Below, piece after piece: positions 34,243 to 46,642 of a stretch of DNA of 64,000 bases; position 1 is the stretch's first letter; every line of letters starts with the position of its first letter. The translations under genes were made by a program, and so were the position numbers. Origin of the DNA: Symbiotaphrina buchneri (Eukaryota; Ascomycota; Symbiotaphrinales; Symbiotaphrinaceae); the NCBI GenBank assembly GCA_001599915.1, contig BCIG01000005.1, positions 310,001 through 374,000 on the forward strand, given 5' to 3'. The notes beneath the pieces were generated by a model. That model searched no databases. It was not told the DNA's origin and saw only the letters and a program-made list of their open reading frames with translations.

Positions 34243-37200
34243 TTAGGCCTTAGGAGACAGTGGCTCGACGTTCCAGATGCTCTCAGCATACTCTTGGATG
34301 CATCTGTCACTACTGAAGAAGCCCATACGTGCCACGCTCGTGATACACTTGGTCAGCCATTCGTCCTGGTTCTTATACGCCTCATCGACCAGCTCGTGTG
34401 TCTGGAGGTAGGAGTGGAAATCGTCGCTAACAAGGTAGTAGTCTCCATGGTCGCGAATTGAGCTGACCAGGGCAGCGAACTGATGAGGCTCGCCAAAGGT
34501 TCCCTTCTCTATCTCCGCAAAAACCATCTGCAGTTCAGGATCAATCTCGTGTTTGCCGTAGAAATGGTTGTGCCGGAGATCTTCGACGTCTTCGGCGAGA
34601 TTTCCGAATAGGAAGATGTTGTTCTCTCCTATTTCGCGAGTGATCTCGATCTAGTAAGACGTTAGCTATGATTGTGGCTGCATTGGTGGTGTACTCACAT
34701 TAGCACCGTCGCAAGTCCCGATGATCAAGCCTCCATTCAGTACAAATTTCATGTTACTAGTGCCGCTGGCTTCGGTTCCTGCTGTTGAGATGTGTTCACT
34801 GATATCAGAAGCCGGACAGATAATCTCGGCTTTGCTGACATTGTAGTCTTCGACGAAGACGACCTTCAGGAGATCGCCCACTTCCTTGTCGTTATTCACG
34901 ACATCACCCACCTTGTTGATCAGGTGGATGATTGTCTTGGCCATCCAGTAGCCCGGTGCAGCTTTTCCACCGAAGATCGACACACGAGGGACGAGTTTCT
35001 TTTTTTGCTCCGCGCTCATGCCTTTGATCGCCAAATAGCGGCGAATGACACCAAAGATATTCAGTTGCTGGCGCTTATATTCGTGAATACGTTTCACTTG
35101 GACATCAAACAGTGATGAAGGGTTCACAGTAATCCCCTTCGTGGCCTGGATATGCTTCGCGAGGCGGACTTTGTTCGCATACTTGATTTCCTGCCAGTCT
35201 TTCTTGAAGTCCTTGTCGTCCACGAATGCTTCAATCTTATTGAGGAGGGTGAGATCCTTCAAAAAATCATAGCCACCGACTTTGGAGGCTATCAAGTCGG
35301 ACAGTCTTGGGTTCGCCTGGTGCAACCAACGACGAGGCGTGATACCATTGGTGACGTTCGTGAACTTGTCCGGTCCATAGATGGAGACGAAATCCTTGAA
35401 GATCGTGGTCTTGATCAAATCGGAATGTAGCTCTGCCACGCCATTGACTTTATGCGAACCCACGATGGCAAGTAACGCCATGCGGACCATCTTCGGGTTA
35501 GATTCCTCGATGATTGAGACGCGGGCTAGCATATCACGCTCTCCAGGGAACCGCCTTTCGACTGACTGAAGGAAGAACAGGTTGATATCGTATATGATCT
35601 GCAAATGGCGAGGGAGAAGATTTTGGAACAGAGGAACCGACCACTTCTCAAGTGCCTCAGGCAACACAGTATGGTTTGTGTAACCGAAGGTGTTCTGGAC
35701 AACTGCAGAGCACAGTCAGTCAAATCCCGGACGGGAAAGAGCCTATACATACTACGCCATGCATCATCCCAATCAAGGCCTTCTTGATCGATAAGGATCC
35801 TCTGGAGCTCGACAATAGCAAGAGTTGGGTGAGTATCATTGAGCTGGATGGCCACCTGTTCAGGAAATTTGTTCCATGCTCTTTTTGATTTTTTGAAGCG
35901 TCGCACAATATCAAACAGGGATGCCGCAACCCAGAAGTATTGTTGCTTCAGGCGAAGCTCCTTCCCGCGCTCGAGGCTTCAAGGTCGTCAGTCGCGTCCT
36001 ACATACGGCAGTGTATACTTACTTGTCATTGGGATACAAGACGGCAGAGATCGTCTCGGCCCGTTGCTGGTCAGCAACAGCACTCTCGTAGTCTCCCGAG
36101 TTGAATTTCTGGAAGTCAAATTCTCCACTGGCAGCTTTACTGGACCATAAGCGCAAGTTGTTCGTCGTAGGCGTATCATATCCAGGGACTTTCACCTATC
36201 AGCACAGCGACCACGCCGGTAGGGAGAGACTCGACTTACTGGGAACATCATAAGCCACTGCCTGAACGATCTCTCCACCTTCCCATGCTGTAACTTGCCT
36301 GCCATCGTCGTCTCTGCAATTGCATCAGCGGTGCGCTCCACACAATGGGGTCTCCTCGGCTTACTGATACTTCCGGGTATGGCCATAGAACTGGATGTCT
36401 ACTGTAATATCATGTCTAGGGAACTCCCAAGGGTTGAAATCTAGCCAATAGTCCGGAACCTCTACCTGATATCCATCCACTATCTCTTGCTTGAAGATAC
36501 CATATCTATATCTAAGCCCATATCCCCAGGCAGGGTAGTTCAATGAGGCAAGACTGTCCAAGAAGCAAGCGGCAAGGCGACCGAGGCCACCGTTTCCCAG
36601 GGCGGCGTCGTGTTCTTGACTGATCACATCCTCGATTCGGAAGCCAAGGTCGCTCAATCCCTCTGCAGAGGTCAGCAAAGCCGAAAGGCTAGATAATTGC
36701 GGAAGGGAGCTACCTTTAGCTACATCCTTCAATCCAACATTCAGCATGGCGTTATCCAGCGCTCTTCCCATGAGAAATTCTAAGGAAAGATCTGTGCAGA
36801 TGAGAGAAGTCAATCAAGAGGGACCTGGCGTTCTGGGCACGGCAGTGCAACTTACAGTATGTCCGTTTCTGATCGGCGAAGGTTTGACGCTGTTGAGTCT
36901 TGTTCCACTCAATTACAAGACGGTCTCGGAATGCCAGACTCGTCCCGGAATACGCAGCCCTAGATTTGGAGCATCAGTACTAAAGTCACGCTTGCAGGTG
37001 ATTTGCCTTACAGTTCATCGCAATTGAACAATGACCGGGCCAATGTCGTCTCAATGTGGCGCACAGTCTCGGCCTGGAGCGAGAGATTAGCAAAGAGTAC
37101 TAGCCCGGCTTTGCGTTGACCTTACCGTGAACTCATCCTTTGATGTGAACTCTTTCGCAGACTTCCCACAGTATCAGCGCGAGCGACAGTTCCAATTGGA

Positions 37201-37451
37201 CCTGGTAGAACGTACGAATTTCCGCCATCTATTACGAGTCAGCCAGATACCGCGGATATGGAAGGAATAGACACTCACGTTTCTCTCTGCGGCTCCGGGA
37301 TGCTGGCCTCGACACTCTTGATCTCCTGGGGCCCGAACCCAGTGAAGGTGCGTTTGTGCTTGGGACGGCTGAACCCAGGGCCAACGGGTCCCTGAAGATC
37401 AGATATAGGCGCGCTGGTTGAGGGCTTTCGCTCGCGGTTGGGAGTAGCCAT
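34243..37451 (-). CDS. gph1: Glycogen phosphorylase (GT35), 12 exons including a 13-base microexon
   Basis: Releases glucose-1-phosphate from glycogen in the cytosol, using pyridoxal phosphate. Exons are 37451-37279, 37228-37216, 37161-37126, 37073-37012, 36959-36856, 36791-36714, 36662-36365, 36313-36240, 36188-36023, 35976-35753, 35702-34699 and 34650-34243, giving 879 residues with every phase in register. Exon 2 is only 13 bases (W-R-K-F with the split Thr) and restores the conserved [16 protein letters not shown]. The N-terminal half holds [15 protein letters not shown] and [17 protein letters not shown]. The C-terminal half holds [28 protein letters not shown] and the cofactor-lysine segment [17 protein letters not shown]. 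The Ser-rich N-terminus before HKRTFTGFG is where fungal enzymes are phosphorylated. The gene looks intact. Confidence 0.96.
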
Positions 37452-38549
37452 TCTATAGAAAGAAAGTGGCTCGAGTCAGAGGGTCGTTCAAGTGGATGAA
37501 TGAAGGCCGAACGATGCGGCAGGGCGAAGATGTACAAGTATGACCCGCGAGCGGTCGTAGTCCCGGGGCGGACCGTTGGCACAGGGAGATGGTGTGATAG
37601 GACGGCTGCGAGCGGATGCGGGGGGGTTTGGAGTGGGTCAACTCACCGTATCGGTTGATTAGTCGTCAATTGGAGCTCCTCTACCCCGCAGCTGGTGAAA
37701 GACTGGACCAGCTTCTCTTGACCACGCCGATGACCAGGGGGTCAATTGGACGAGGGAACAAGAATGAGAGAAGAAGATAACAGAACAGAAGAGAATTGGG
37801 CGAGTGGGAGGGGGAAATGGCAGAGGGTCCAGAGGATGAGGATGAGGATGAGGATGAGGATGAGGATGAGGATGAGGATGAGGATGAGGATGAGGATGAG
37901 GATGAGGATGAGGATGAGGATGAGGATGGTTGGGTAAGGCTCCTTAAGGTTAGGGAGGGAAAGGTTCCAGGTAGCAAGCGGTGAGATGGTTCCTGGCGAG
38001 GGCGGTAGATTCCCTGGTAAACCCTAAAGGTACTGTACCTTCGGTATTACCTCTTGCGGTACTCCGTACGTACTACCAAAGTTTTACCTTGTCTGATCTA
38101 TCTCTGCCTTCTCCGTCCTGCCTGTTACCTGGTTGTACTACGTACTCGTAAGGTGAACAGTCGAGCTCATCTTGCTGTTTACCTTAAGTTGCGGCAGGAC
38201 GGCTAGGTTATCGGCCGATAACAGATTGTTTCTCGCTGTGAGCTGTTTGCTCCTTCAAGGTTTGGTCTCAGGGACCTAAGGTAAAAGGGCGCTAACTGCC
38301 AAGTGCACACACAAGGTGATCGACGGGACCCATCACCCACCCAATCCTTCGCCTGGTCTTGCCCTCAACACCACTCGAACAATGATATGTACTCGGTGTC
38401 AATAATGCCAGAAGAAGAAGAAGAATTGCACCAGTTACCTTACGTGCTCCATCCAGGCCTTAATTCGCCTCTTACACGACAACCATGGCATTTATTGACA
38501 TGTGTGTGGCCTGACACTGTTGTGCTTGTCATCCCCTAGCTGTCGAATC
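37452..38549. other. Upstream region of glycogen phosphorylase, with a hexanucleotide repeat
   Basis: Promoter and leader of gph1. AGGGG pentamers, the core of yeast stress-response elements, occur at about 37735 and 37808. This would suit a stress-induced gene, but such short words are frequent by chance. The 16-copy hexamer at 37832-37927 lies in it. GTAC/GGTA-rich palindromic words cluster at 38030-38180. No gene is supported. Confidence 0.4.
37832..37927. repeat. (GAGGAT)16 perfect hexanucleotide repeat
   Basis: Sixteen perfect copies of GAGGAT over 96 bases, about 380 bases upstream of the gph1 start codon. It is open in several frames (Glu-Asp or Met-Arg on plus, Ser on minus). None has a gene around it, so it is read as a non-coding microsatellite likely to vary in length between strains. 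Confidence 0.95.
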
Positions 38550-39300
38550 TGTGGATCCCACTTCAAGAGATCTGAGCGCCAAGGATGTGTCCGTCGTACG
38601 AGCGTGCCCGGACCCCGGCCATCTACTTGTGGGTGCAAAAAGAGTTTCGGAAAGGTAAGCACACTAGTACAGCCCCTTCGTTTTCTGCACAATCATACTT
38701 GATGTGATTCTCATGTATAAACAGCCATTTTAACTTCTAAAAACAATTATTAAATCGTTCAGAAAGTGTTAGATCTGTTTATCATATTGATTCTCATATA
38801 ATATCTATTGTGTACATTCATATGACTTCAAAATATATGTTAAAATAGAGGTTATCATATTTGAGGATATCTATTCTTTAAAAGTGAAATATTCAATATA
38901 AAGAGATTCCTTTTATAGGTATAGAAAGCATATAAGCATATCTCAGGTTATGAATATATAACTATCTTAACATACTTTAAATCAAATACAAATGATCTTA
39001 GTTTATATCCCTGTTTATAGTCATTATTAATAAATTCTTATAATCATCATTCCAAAAATACTGATTTAAAAGAAGCATCCAGTTGAGTATGATTGTACAG
39101 AAAACGAAGGGGTTGTACTAGCGTGCTTACCTTTCCGAAACTCTTTTTGCACCCACAGATAATGCAACATCCGATAATAATCTCTCGGTAGCGCACCGGG
39201 CGTTGCTCCTTCCACCACATGCAAAGAATGGTCACTGTGTATCATCCTCAAGGCAACGATCGAGCGTCTTTCTCCCATGGAAAAGGCTCAGAGGTGAATC
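38550..39300 (+). pseudogene. Decayed two-finger C2H2 transcription-factor gene interrupted by an AT-rich block
   Basis: A plausible acceptor (CCCCTAG at about 38550) opens a segment reading CRICGSHFKRSE, then about 17 residues, then CGCKKSFGK followed by a good donor (GTAAGC at 38656). This is the layout of the tandem C2H2 fingers of fungal regulators. However, both zinc-ligand histidines of finger 1 are replaced (Val and Ser where His is expected), as is the Leu. The expected continuation of finger 2 (RDLLLRHH...) is recognisable only as a degenerate RALLLPPHAKNGH at about 39199-39235, after 540 bases that include the AT-rich block and a reversed copy of the finger-2 exon end. No open frame continues through. 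It is read as a host-gene relic; how far it extends past 39300 is uncertain. Confidence 0.5.
38628..39157. repeat. Inverted repeat (72-bp arms) around a 386-bp AT-rich core
   Basis: Left arm 38628-38699 and right arm 39086-39157 are reverse complements over 72 bases with three differences, all transitions. Each arm spans the end of the zinc-finger exon (CGCKKSFGK) and the splice donor behind it. The core 38700-39085 is strikingly AT-rich, roughly a quarter G+C against about half in the flanks, and rich in TA steps. The arms are host-gene sequence rather than typical transposon ends. This favours a local inverted duplication or fold-back event followed by AT enrichment, perhaps by RIP, over a classical MITE. 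Confidence 0.85.
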
Positions 39301-39858
39301 TATTTCTTAATTGCGCTGAGGACGACCTTCTTGCTTGCTCAATTCCACATGCGAATGGAATACTCCCATCCAAACGCAATCCAAGAAGGCTACATGCCAA
39401 TCTCGACCAGAATGCCACCTTCGATCAGCTACAACTGAGCATCCTCATGGAGATCCGCTTGGTCTCCGTCCCAAGCGGGCAGGAAGCCTGCCGAATCGAG
39501 TCGCTAAAACGTCAGAGGACAACGGTTCCATGGAACATTGCGAAAATCAGCAGTGGCGTAATCCAGACGATGCATGCAATGAGTCAAATACAAAAGAGTA
39601 GTGGTAGAACATCGATCGTCATATAACCCTCCAACTCCAAGTGAAGCCTCCGGAACAGATCAAAGCAATAGAGGCCAACAATGACGGCCATTATGCAACG
39701 CCAGAACAACACCAGCTCGTCTGTGGAGCCGTAAAAGCCACCGTCCAGATGAACAAGTCGAAACCCATTACATTATCAAAAGTCGTGGTGGTATCAGCGG
39801 CTATGCACACTTTTTCGGGGTATTATGCGGACAATTCCACCATTCATCCATCATCTGA

Positions 39859-41180
39859 TCATAGGATGCCCGAGTCCTTCAGAGCATTCTGCAGGATTGT
39901 CTCCTTGACGGCAGCGAACACCAGTCTAATATTCGACGTATCCGTTGCTTGCGTCAGGCTGAGGCACGTTAGAGCTTGATCGACCACCGCACCGGTTAAT
40001 CTCTACTTACTGAGGATACAAATTCAGGTGCGCCCGGTTGACCTGATTAAAGCGCCAAAGCAGATATTTTGCTGCTCGATTGACATCGTTACCGCCAGAG
40101 TAATCGGGAAAATAATTACTGAGGGGAGATCGGCCGAGATTTTGCCGGAAGAGATCCACCTTGTTCAGGAACAGAATAATGCTCGTCCGCATGAACCACC
40201 TCGAGTTGACCACCGAGTCAAAAAGTACTAAACTCTCCATCATGCGATTCTAGCAGCCCAACGTTAGCTGGTTGGACCGTGATAGGTGATTTTGGCGTTT
40301 TGTAACTGATTGCTTTCTTCCAGAAGTACTTGATCGTATTCACTCAAGGCAACGCAGAATATGATTGACGTCACATTCTCAAAGCAATGAATCCATTTCT
40401 TACGTTCGCTGCGCTGGCCGCCCACGTCAAACATACTGCGGGAGAAGCATTAGCCGGGTGCTAGAGAAGAGGCAAGCTGGATCGTACTGTATACTAAGCT
40501 GGCCCATAGTGAACCGCGTTTCGTAGATGCCAGTAGTCTTTGTCCTGGCTCGTAGAACATCGGCTTCGGTAGGAATATAGTCCGGCGATGCTATACGCTT
40601 TGCCTCATCAAAGAAACTACGCCATTTAGCTTTGCCAACAAAAGCGTTCGCGATACTCACTATGGTGCCGAATCCATGAGGTAGAACTCGCTCTGGTGCT
40701 CCATTATGGTCGCAATGCTGGGGTCCTTCCACAGAGAAGCCACAGCTTCTCCCACCTTGGGCTGCAGTGGCGTGTGCGGGTCAGGGTCTACCTGGTACGC
40801 CATCAGATATTCGCTGTACTCTTTGTTCGCTGGCGTCGTCGGTTCAATTTCGAACTGTCGCATGGCTGATATCAATGCTTTGACACAGTCGAGGAGATTC
40901 TTGTACACTGTCAGGCGATATAGCGCGAGCTCATCGACTGTATATCCATTTTGATGGATAATCTTCATCTGTTTCACGATGGTAGACTTTCCACTCTCCC
41001 CAGAACCTGAGATACCTATTAGCTTGTCAAAGACATCATCCTATCAATATACCCACCTAGCAGCAGAATCTTGCATTCTCGCCGTAACCTCCTCGAGTCC
41101 TCCTCCAACTTCCTGTCAATGGCTTGGCTCCTTTTCTTCTGTTCCGTCTCTTCACCACCAGAGCTCATACAATTGCCCAT
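39859..41180 (-). CDS. ganB: Heterotrimeric G-protein alpha subunit, GanB/Gpa2 group (one-base defect at intron 4)
   Basis: Signals from nutrient-sensing receptors to cAMP/PKA at the plasma membrane. Exons are 41180-41057, 41006-40661, 40616-40488, 40435-40307, 40249-40011 and 39958-39859. MGNCMSS carries the myristoylation Gly2 and a palmitoylation Cys4. GTPase motifs are GSGESGKST (residues 42-50), DVGGQRSE (about 203-210) and FLNKVDLF. The end KDSGIL lacks the CxxX of toxin-modified subunits. Fungal relatives are about 355 residues and this model gives 355. However, exon 4 reads ...EESN-CA and the next exon starts AATCGC (N-R-M-M). A conserved Gln CAG needs one more G than GT-AG splicing leaves, so CAG|GTTACA seems to have become CA|GTTACA at 40306-40307. 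Either one G was lost from a GG pair in assembly, or the donor is mutated. Everything else is in frame. Confidence 0.9.
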
Positions 41181-44100
41181 CTTGGAGGCCCGGGACCTGC
41201 TGCCTCAAATGAGACTTCCAATCTTATTTCACGCCCAACGCTGACTTGTTCCAAAAATCCAAAGGATTGAATCTGGGAACGTCCAACAGCAAGCCAACAA
41301 GATGCTGATCGTTGAAAAGACAGCAGTTGGTCCAAGCTCAGGACTATTGGGATCCCCCACAATAACGATATTGCAGGGTTACCACGAGGGCTGCTCAAGC
41401 CGTCTTTATTTGCCCCAGAAAGCTTTCCTTGTGCCGGTCCTAGATCGCCTTCAATGGTAGGTCCGCTTCTGAGAGGTGTATCTCAATGGCGACAACAGAC
41501 CCGAGCCTGGAACGGGTATTTGGTTTCTCACAGATGGGAAGACGGTGACACAGATATGTTGGTAATAGTATTGTTGCCGTCGCACGTCGTCTAGGGCAGC
41601 GCGCAGTGCTGGACGGCGGCTTGAAGCGTCGCCTCGGGATGGCGCAAGGCAAGCACGACAACGAGATGCAAGAAGCGCTTCGCAAATAAGATCTTCACCT
41701 GACGGATTGAGATGGAAGATCCACCGATCGAACAGTTGCGGAATGTTATGGCGGCCAACGCCCGACGAAGAGGAGGGATAAAACAGATAAAGTAGCGAGG
41801 TCGGGACGTAAGGCTTGCAGCTGCGAAGCCGGTGACGCCGGCCTGTTCTGGCACGGGATTCTGTCAAAACCTGTCCAGATATAAGAAAGGTCAAATGTCG
41901 TCCTCCAAACAAGCGCAAGCCAGCCTGTGCACAGGACGAGGGATGTGAAGCAGGGACAAGGCGGTTGTCAGGAATGGCGCGGTGCGGATAATGAACAGCA
42001 GAAAGCCTCCGAAATGCGATTGCGCATCTAGGATAAGCAAACACCTGCTTCCTAGGAATGGTGAATGAAAGGAAGCGATGTGAGGTGAGCTGCGGTAACC
42101 AGCAAGCACAAGAGGCGCCGTCACTGGCCGGGAGGGCTGAAGAGCTCGAGTCTCGACCGGGTTCACTAGGTACGGCGGTATTATTGAACAGATGATGCGT
42201 TCAGCACCTGGTGTGTGTGTGGCCTGGGCGGCAACTTCGCTGCTCACTGAAGTCTAAGGTAAGGTAAGGTAAGGTAGCGTAGCGAGCGAGGTGGGCAAGA
42301 TGGGCAAAGGTACCTTACTTTGGGTAAGGTAACTACAGGTTAGGTAAGTACCTTACTGTACGGGCCAAAAATGGTCTTATCATTTCATAGCTCACCGCTT
42401 GCCTTACTTTGCTTACTTACCTCTTATGTAAGGTACCTGAGGCAGGCAATAATTATCATGAAGGCCGCAATCATAATTGCCAAAAGTCGGAAGTATCATT
42501 ATTATCTTCGACCCTGATGGACAAAATGATGGGAATACATCTGCGAATAGTACAGGCACTACGTTGACGGAACTCACTGGATCAGTATCACCTCGAATAA
42601 TCAATCGAGAACTGACTGGCTTGGCCAAGATCAAACCTGTGTCCGCCCTCCCGGTCTGTCCGGCACCTCACTTAAGGTTGGAGAAACTTAAACTCTCCGG
42701 AATTGTCCAAGTTCTTGTAAGCTCCAAAAACCTCCAATAATCATGATTCTTACAGTTGTGAAACTGATTTACTTTGACAGAAAGTGAAATGCCTGGATAT
42801 TAATATTTCAAGCTTTCCCAGGCTTTACCAATAGTTCTCCATATAGACAGTTATATTCAAGACAGCATGAAATCCTGGTCAAGTACACTGTACTCACCAT
42901 CTCCATGTACAGGGCCAAGCTACCTGGCCAGCTGGGCTCTGCCAAATGAAGCAATTACCGAGGTCCAAATGAGGTTAGGTAAGGTAAGAAATGTACCTTA
43001 CCTTACTCTACGAACTACTACACATTTGAATCAGACAATCTGAACCAACCGTGGCACAAGGGTGCTCTCATACTAGGTAGGTATTGTCTTACGGCGTAAG
43101 GTGAACTGAGATGGATACGCTCGGTCGGGACAAGATTGCCTGCAGCTGGAAATCAGCGGTATGACAGATATCAATCCGCGCTTGTGTTGTGCTATTTCGA
43201 GGCCAAAGGCACGGTAAGCAGGAGCTCCAGGAAATCGTTTGCTCCAGGGAGGTATTTCTCGCCCTCATTGCCGGAGCACTGATTATAATGCTTTGATATT
43301 GTCACTACCTGCGTGCCGTATCTAGCACGACATTTGCGCAGTTGAGGTAGGTAGATATCTCAGCGAGACGGGTGCTGAAGACAAAGCAATCGTCCGTGAA
43401 CGGTTGATCCTCGCCGGGGAATGTGTTCAAGGCTTCGTAGATTGGAGTGGATCGGCTAGCTCTCCAGATGCGTGCAAGAAGATCAGCAGCCATTACCAGT
43501 CAGGCATGGTGCCCACCTAACTCCGCGTCAAGAAGCTCCGCCTTATTCCGGAAGCGGGGACTATAACCCGGCGTCGGGAATGGCTCCATCGGCTGATGCG
43601 TGCCATTTGCCTACCTACCTTAACCTACGAATACCTAGTACCTATCGCGCCTGACCCCGGCGAGCCACGATGCATCTTGCATTCTTGCTCTTGCAGACCA
43701 TAAGGTAAGTTTAGGTTCGAGTCTTGGGGCCATACCTTACGCGGTTATTCTTCACCCTTTCGACACGACCTGACTAACACAGAAAACTACTCCGTACTCT
43801 TTTAAATCTTCTTACTGCAATCACGCATCGGCTCGCCAGGCAAGCGCACGTGGAAGTCTGGGCACACTTCGCAACAGGTCTACACAACGTGAAGACAAGC
43901 AAAGTACCTTACCTTACCTTACCTTGACCATCGAACCCGTGTAGCCTGCTTAAATGAAGGCTGAGTTGACGCCCTGATATACTCACTGGGACGAGATGCA
44001 ATGAAGCCTTCCGTCCGGCGATAGCTCTTAGTTGGGTGTCAGCGACTACCGCAGCAGTTTTTCTTGCTGTAAAACCTGCCTATGACTTGCTCCTTATCTC

Positions 44101-45154
44101 CTCAGGCCGCCCTTGCGGATCTTCTTACCTGAGGTAGTCGAGAAGTTCGAGATTGCAAACCTAATGGAGATTTTATGCCTACAAAGTACAAAAGTACTCC
44201 GGCTTCGGACGGTCCGGGGGAACTGAAGGCCGCCGCCTCGGTAGAAGGGGCGCTCCGGAACTCGCGACAAGCCACAGTGACGTCATGAGCTCGGAGCGCC
44301 TCCTGCAAGGTTGTGTAAATGAGCAGGTAAAAGGCGCCTAGAGAAACGAGTCTGAAACCGGGTGAGAGACTGTGAGATGGTGAGACGGTGAGACGTGGCA
44401 TGCAGCTGTCCAAACCCCTGAATGCCCCTTTTTTCTGTGCCAGCGGTGGGGAAGGAAGAGACTGAGAGCGAGAGAGTCTGAGAGACTGATGTGCCGTGCG
44501 CTTATGCGCTACTGCTACATTTTGAAGAAAGTACCTTTTCCCCCCAAGGTACCTTGGCAAAGAGGGTGTTCGCTGCAGCGAAAGCCCCACTGTGAGTCGT
44601 GACAGATGACAGCACGGTGCCGCCTCCCCAACCGTAATAACAATCTCACTGGACAAGGGTACAGGTACGCCACTCGTGGTGTTGCACACCACAGCGTAAT
44701 AGTAGTTGTACTGTGTAGACACCACAGAAAAAGTTGAAGATGAACGTGGCCTTTTTCTTTGCACCCGGAGTTTTCTTCCCTGGAAACCCTCAAACGCTCT
44801 TGCAATCCCCGTCAGTCTACGAAGTGAAGCGGGATGCGATTCTGAGTACCACGGTGCGCAAATGCGGTGTTTTGGGTACGAATACTCTTACCATTTCACT
44901 CCGACCTGCCAATAAGAAGTCCATCAAGCCGTGGGCATTAGCCGAGGCGACTCCTGATTGGCACGGCACGCCAAAGCGCCAGACCACCCAAAGCACCAAA
45001 GCGTTGTTGATCACCGTATCCAAGTTGTCAAACTCAGTCCCATCGTCGTCTCTGTCGCCAGCAGACAGTTGCCTCTTCCATCGACACTGCGCGCCCTTTT
45101 CCATTGTTGACACTCGCTCTCTGCATCCGTGCCGTCCAGAACTCATCCGTCACC
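41181..45154. other. 4-kb divergent intergenic region between G-alpha and the HOG kinase
   Basis: No gene is supported. The longest frames (41451-42044 minus, 44102-44764 minus, 44734-45162 plus) show no motif or domain and have low-complexity, non-protein-like composition. Several (GGTAA)n/(TTACC)n tracts occur at 42255-42277, 42300-42360, 42970-43016 and 43905-43930. Long leaders and promoters are expected on both sides, because regulators of this kind often have long 5' untranslated regions in fungi. A non-coding RNA cannot be excluded. Confidence 0.4.
42254..42360. repeat. (GGTAA)n tandem tract and related words
   Basis: Four consecutive AAGGT units at 42257-42276. Broken copies in both orientations (ACCTTACTT, GGTAAGGTAACT, GGTTAGGTAAGTACCTTAC) continue to about 42360. 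The same words recur elsewhere in intergenic DNA of the window. Confidence 0.8.

Positions 45155-46642
<1,488 letters not shown>

Noticed and set aside
37620-37640. Run of G (37620-37627) as a possible assembly break
   Set aside because: No gene crosses it, so a length error there cannot be judged from the sequence.
37796-37984. Acidic Glu-Asp repeat protein
   Set aside because: The frame exists only because GAGGAT repeats are open in several frames; nothing gene-like surrounds it.
38628-39157. Classical MITE with terminal inverted repeats
   Set aside because: The arms are part of a host zinc-finger exon and its splice donor, so an inverted duplication is more likely than a transposon.
41451-42044. 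Minus-strand frame of 197 codons in the G-alpha upstream region
   Set aside because: Composition is unlike protein, there is no motif or domain, and it probably lies in the leader of the G-alpha gene.
43700-43740. B-box-like GGTTCGAGTC at about 43711
   Set aside because: The flanks do not pair into T-arm or acceptor stems, and no A box lies upstream at the right distance.
44102-44764. Minus-strand frame of 220 codons
   Set aside because: Low-complexity Ser/Arg-rich reading with no recognisable domain or splice structure; overlaps the likely HOG kinase promoter.
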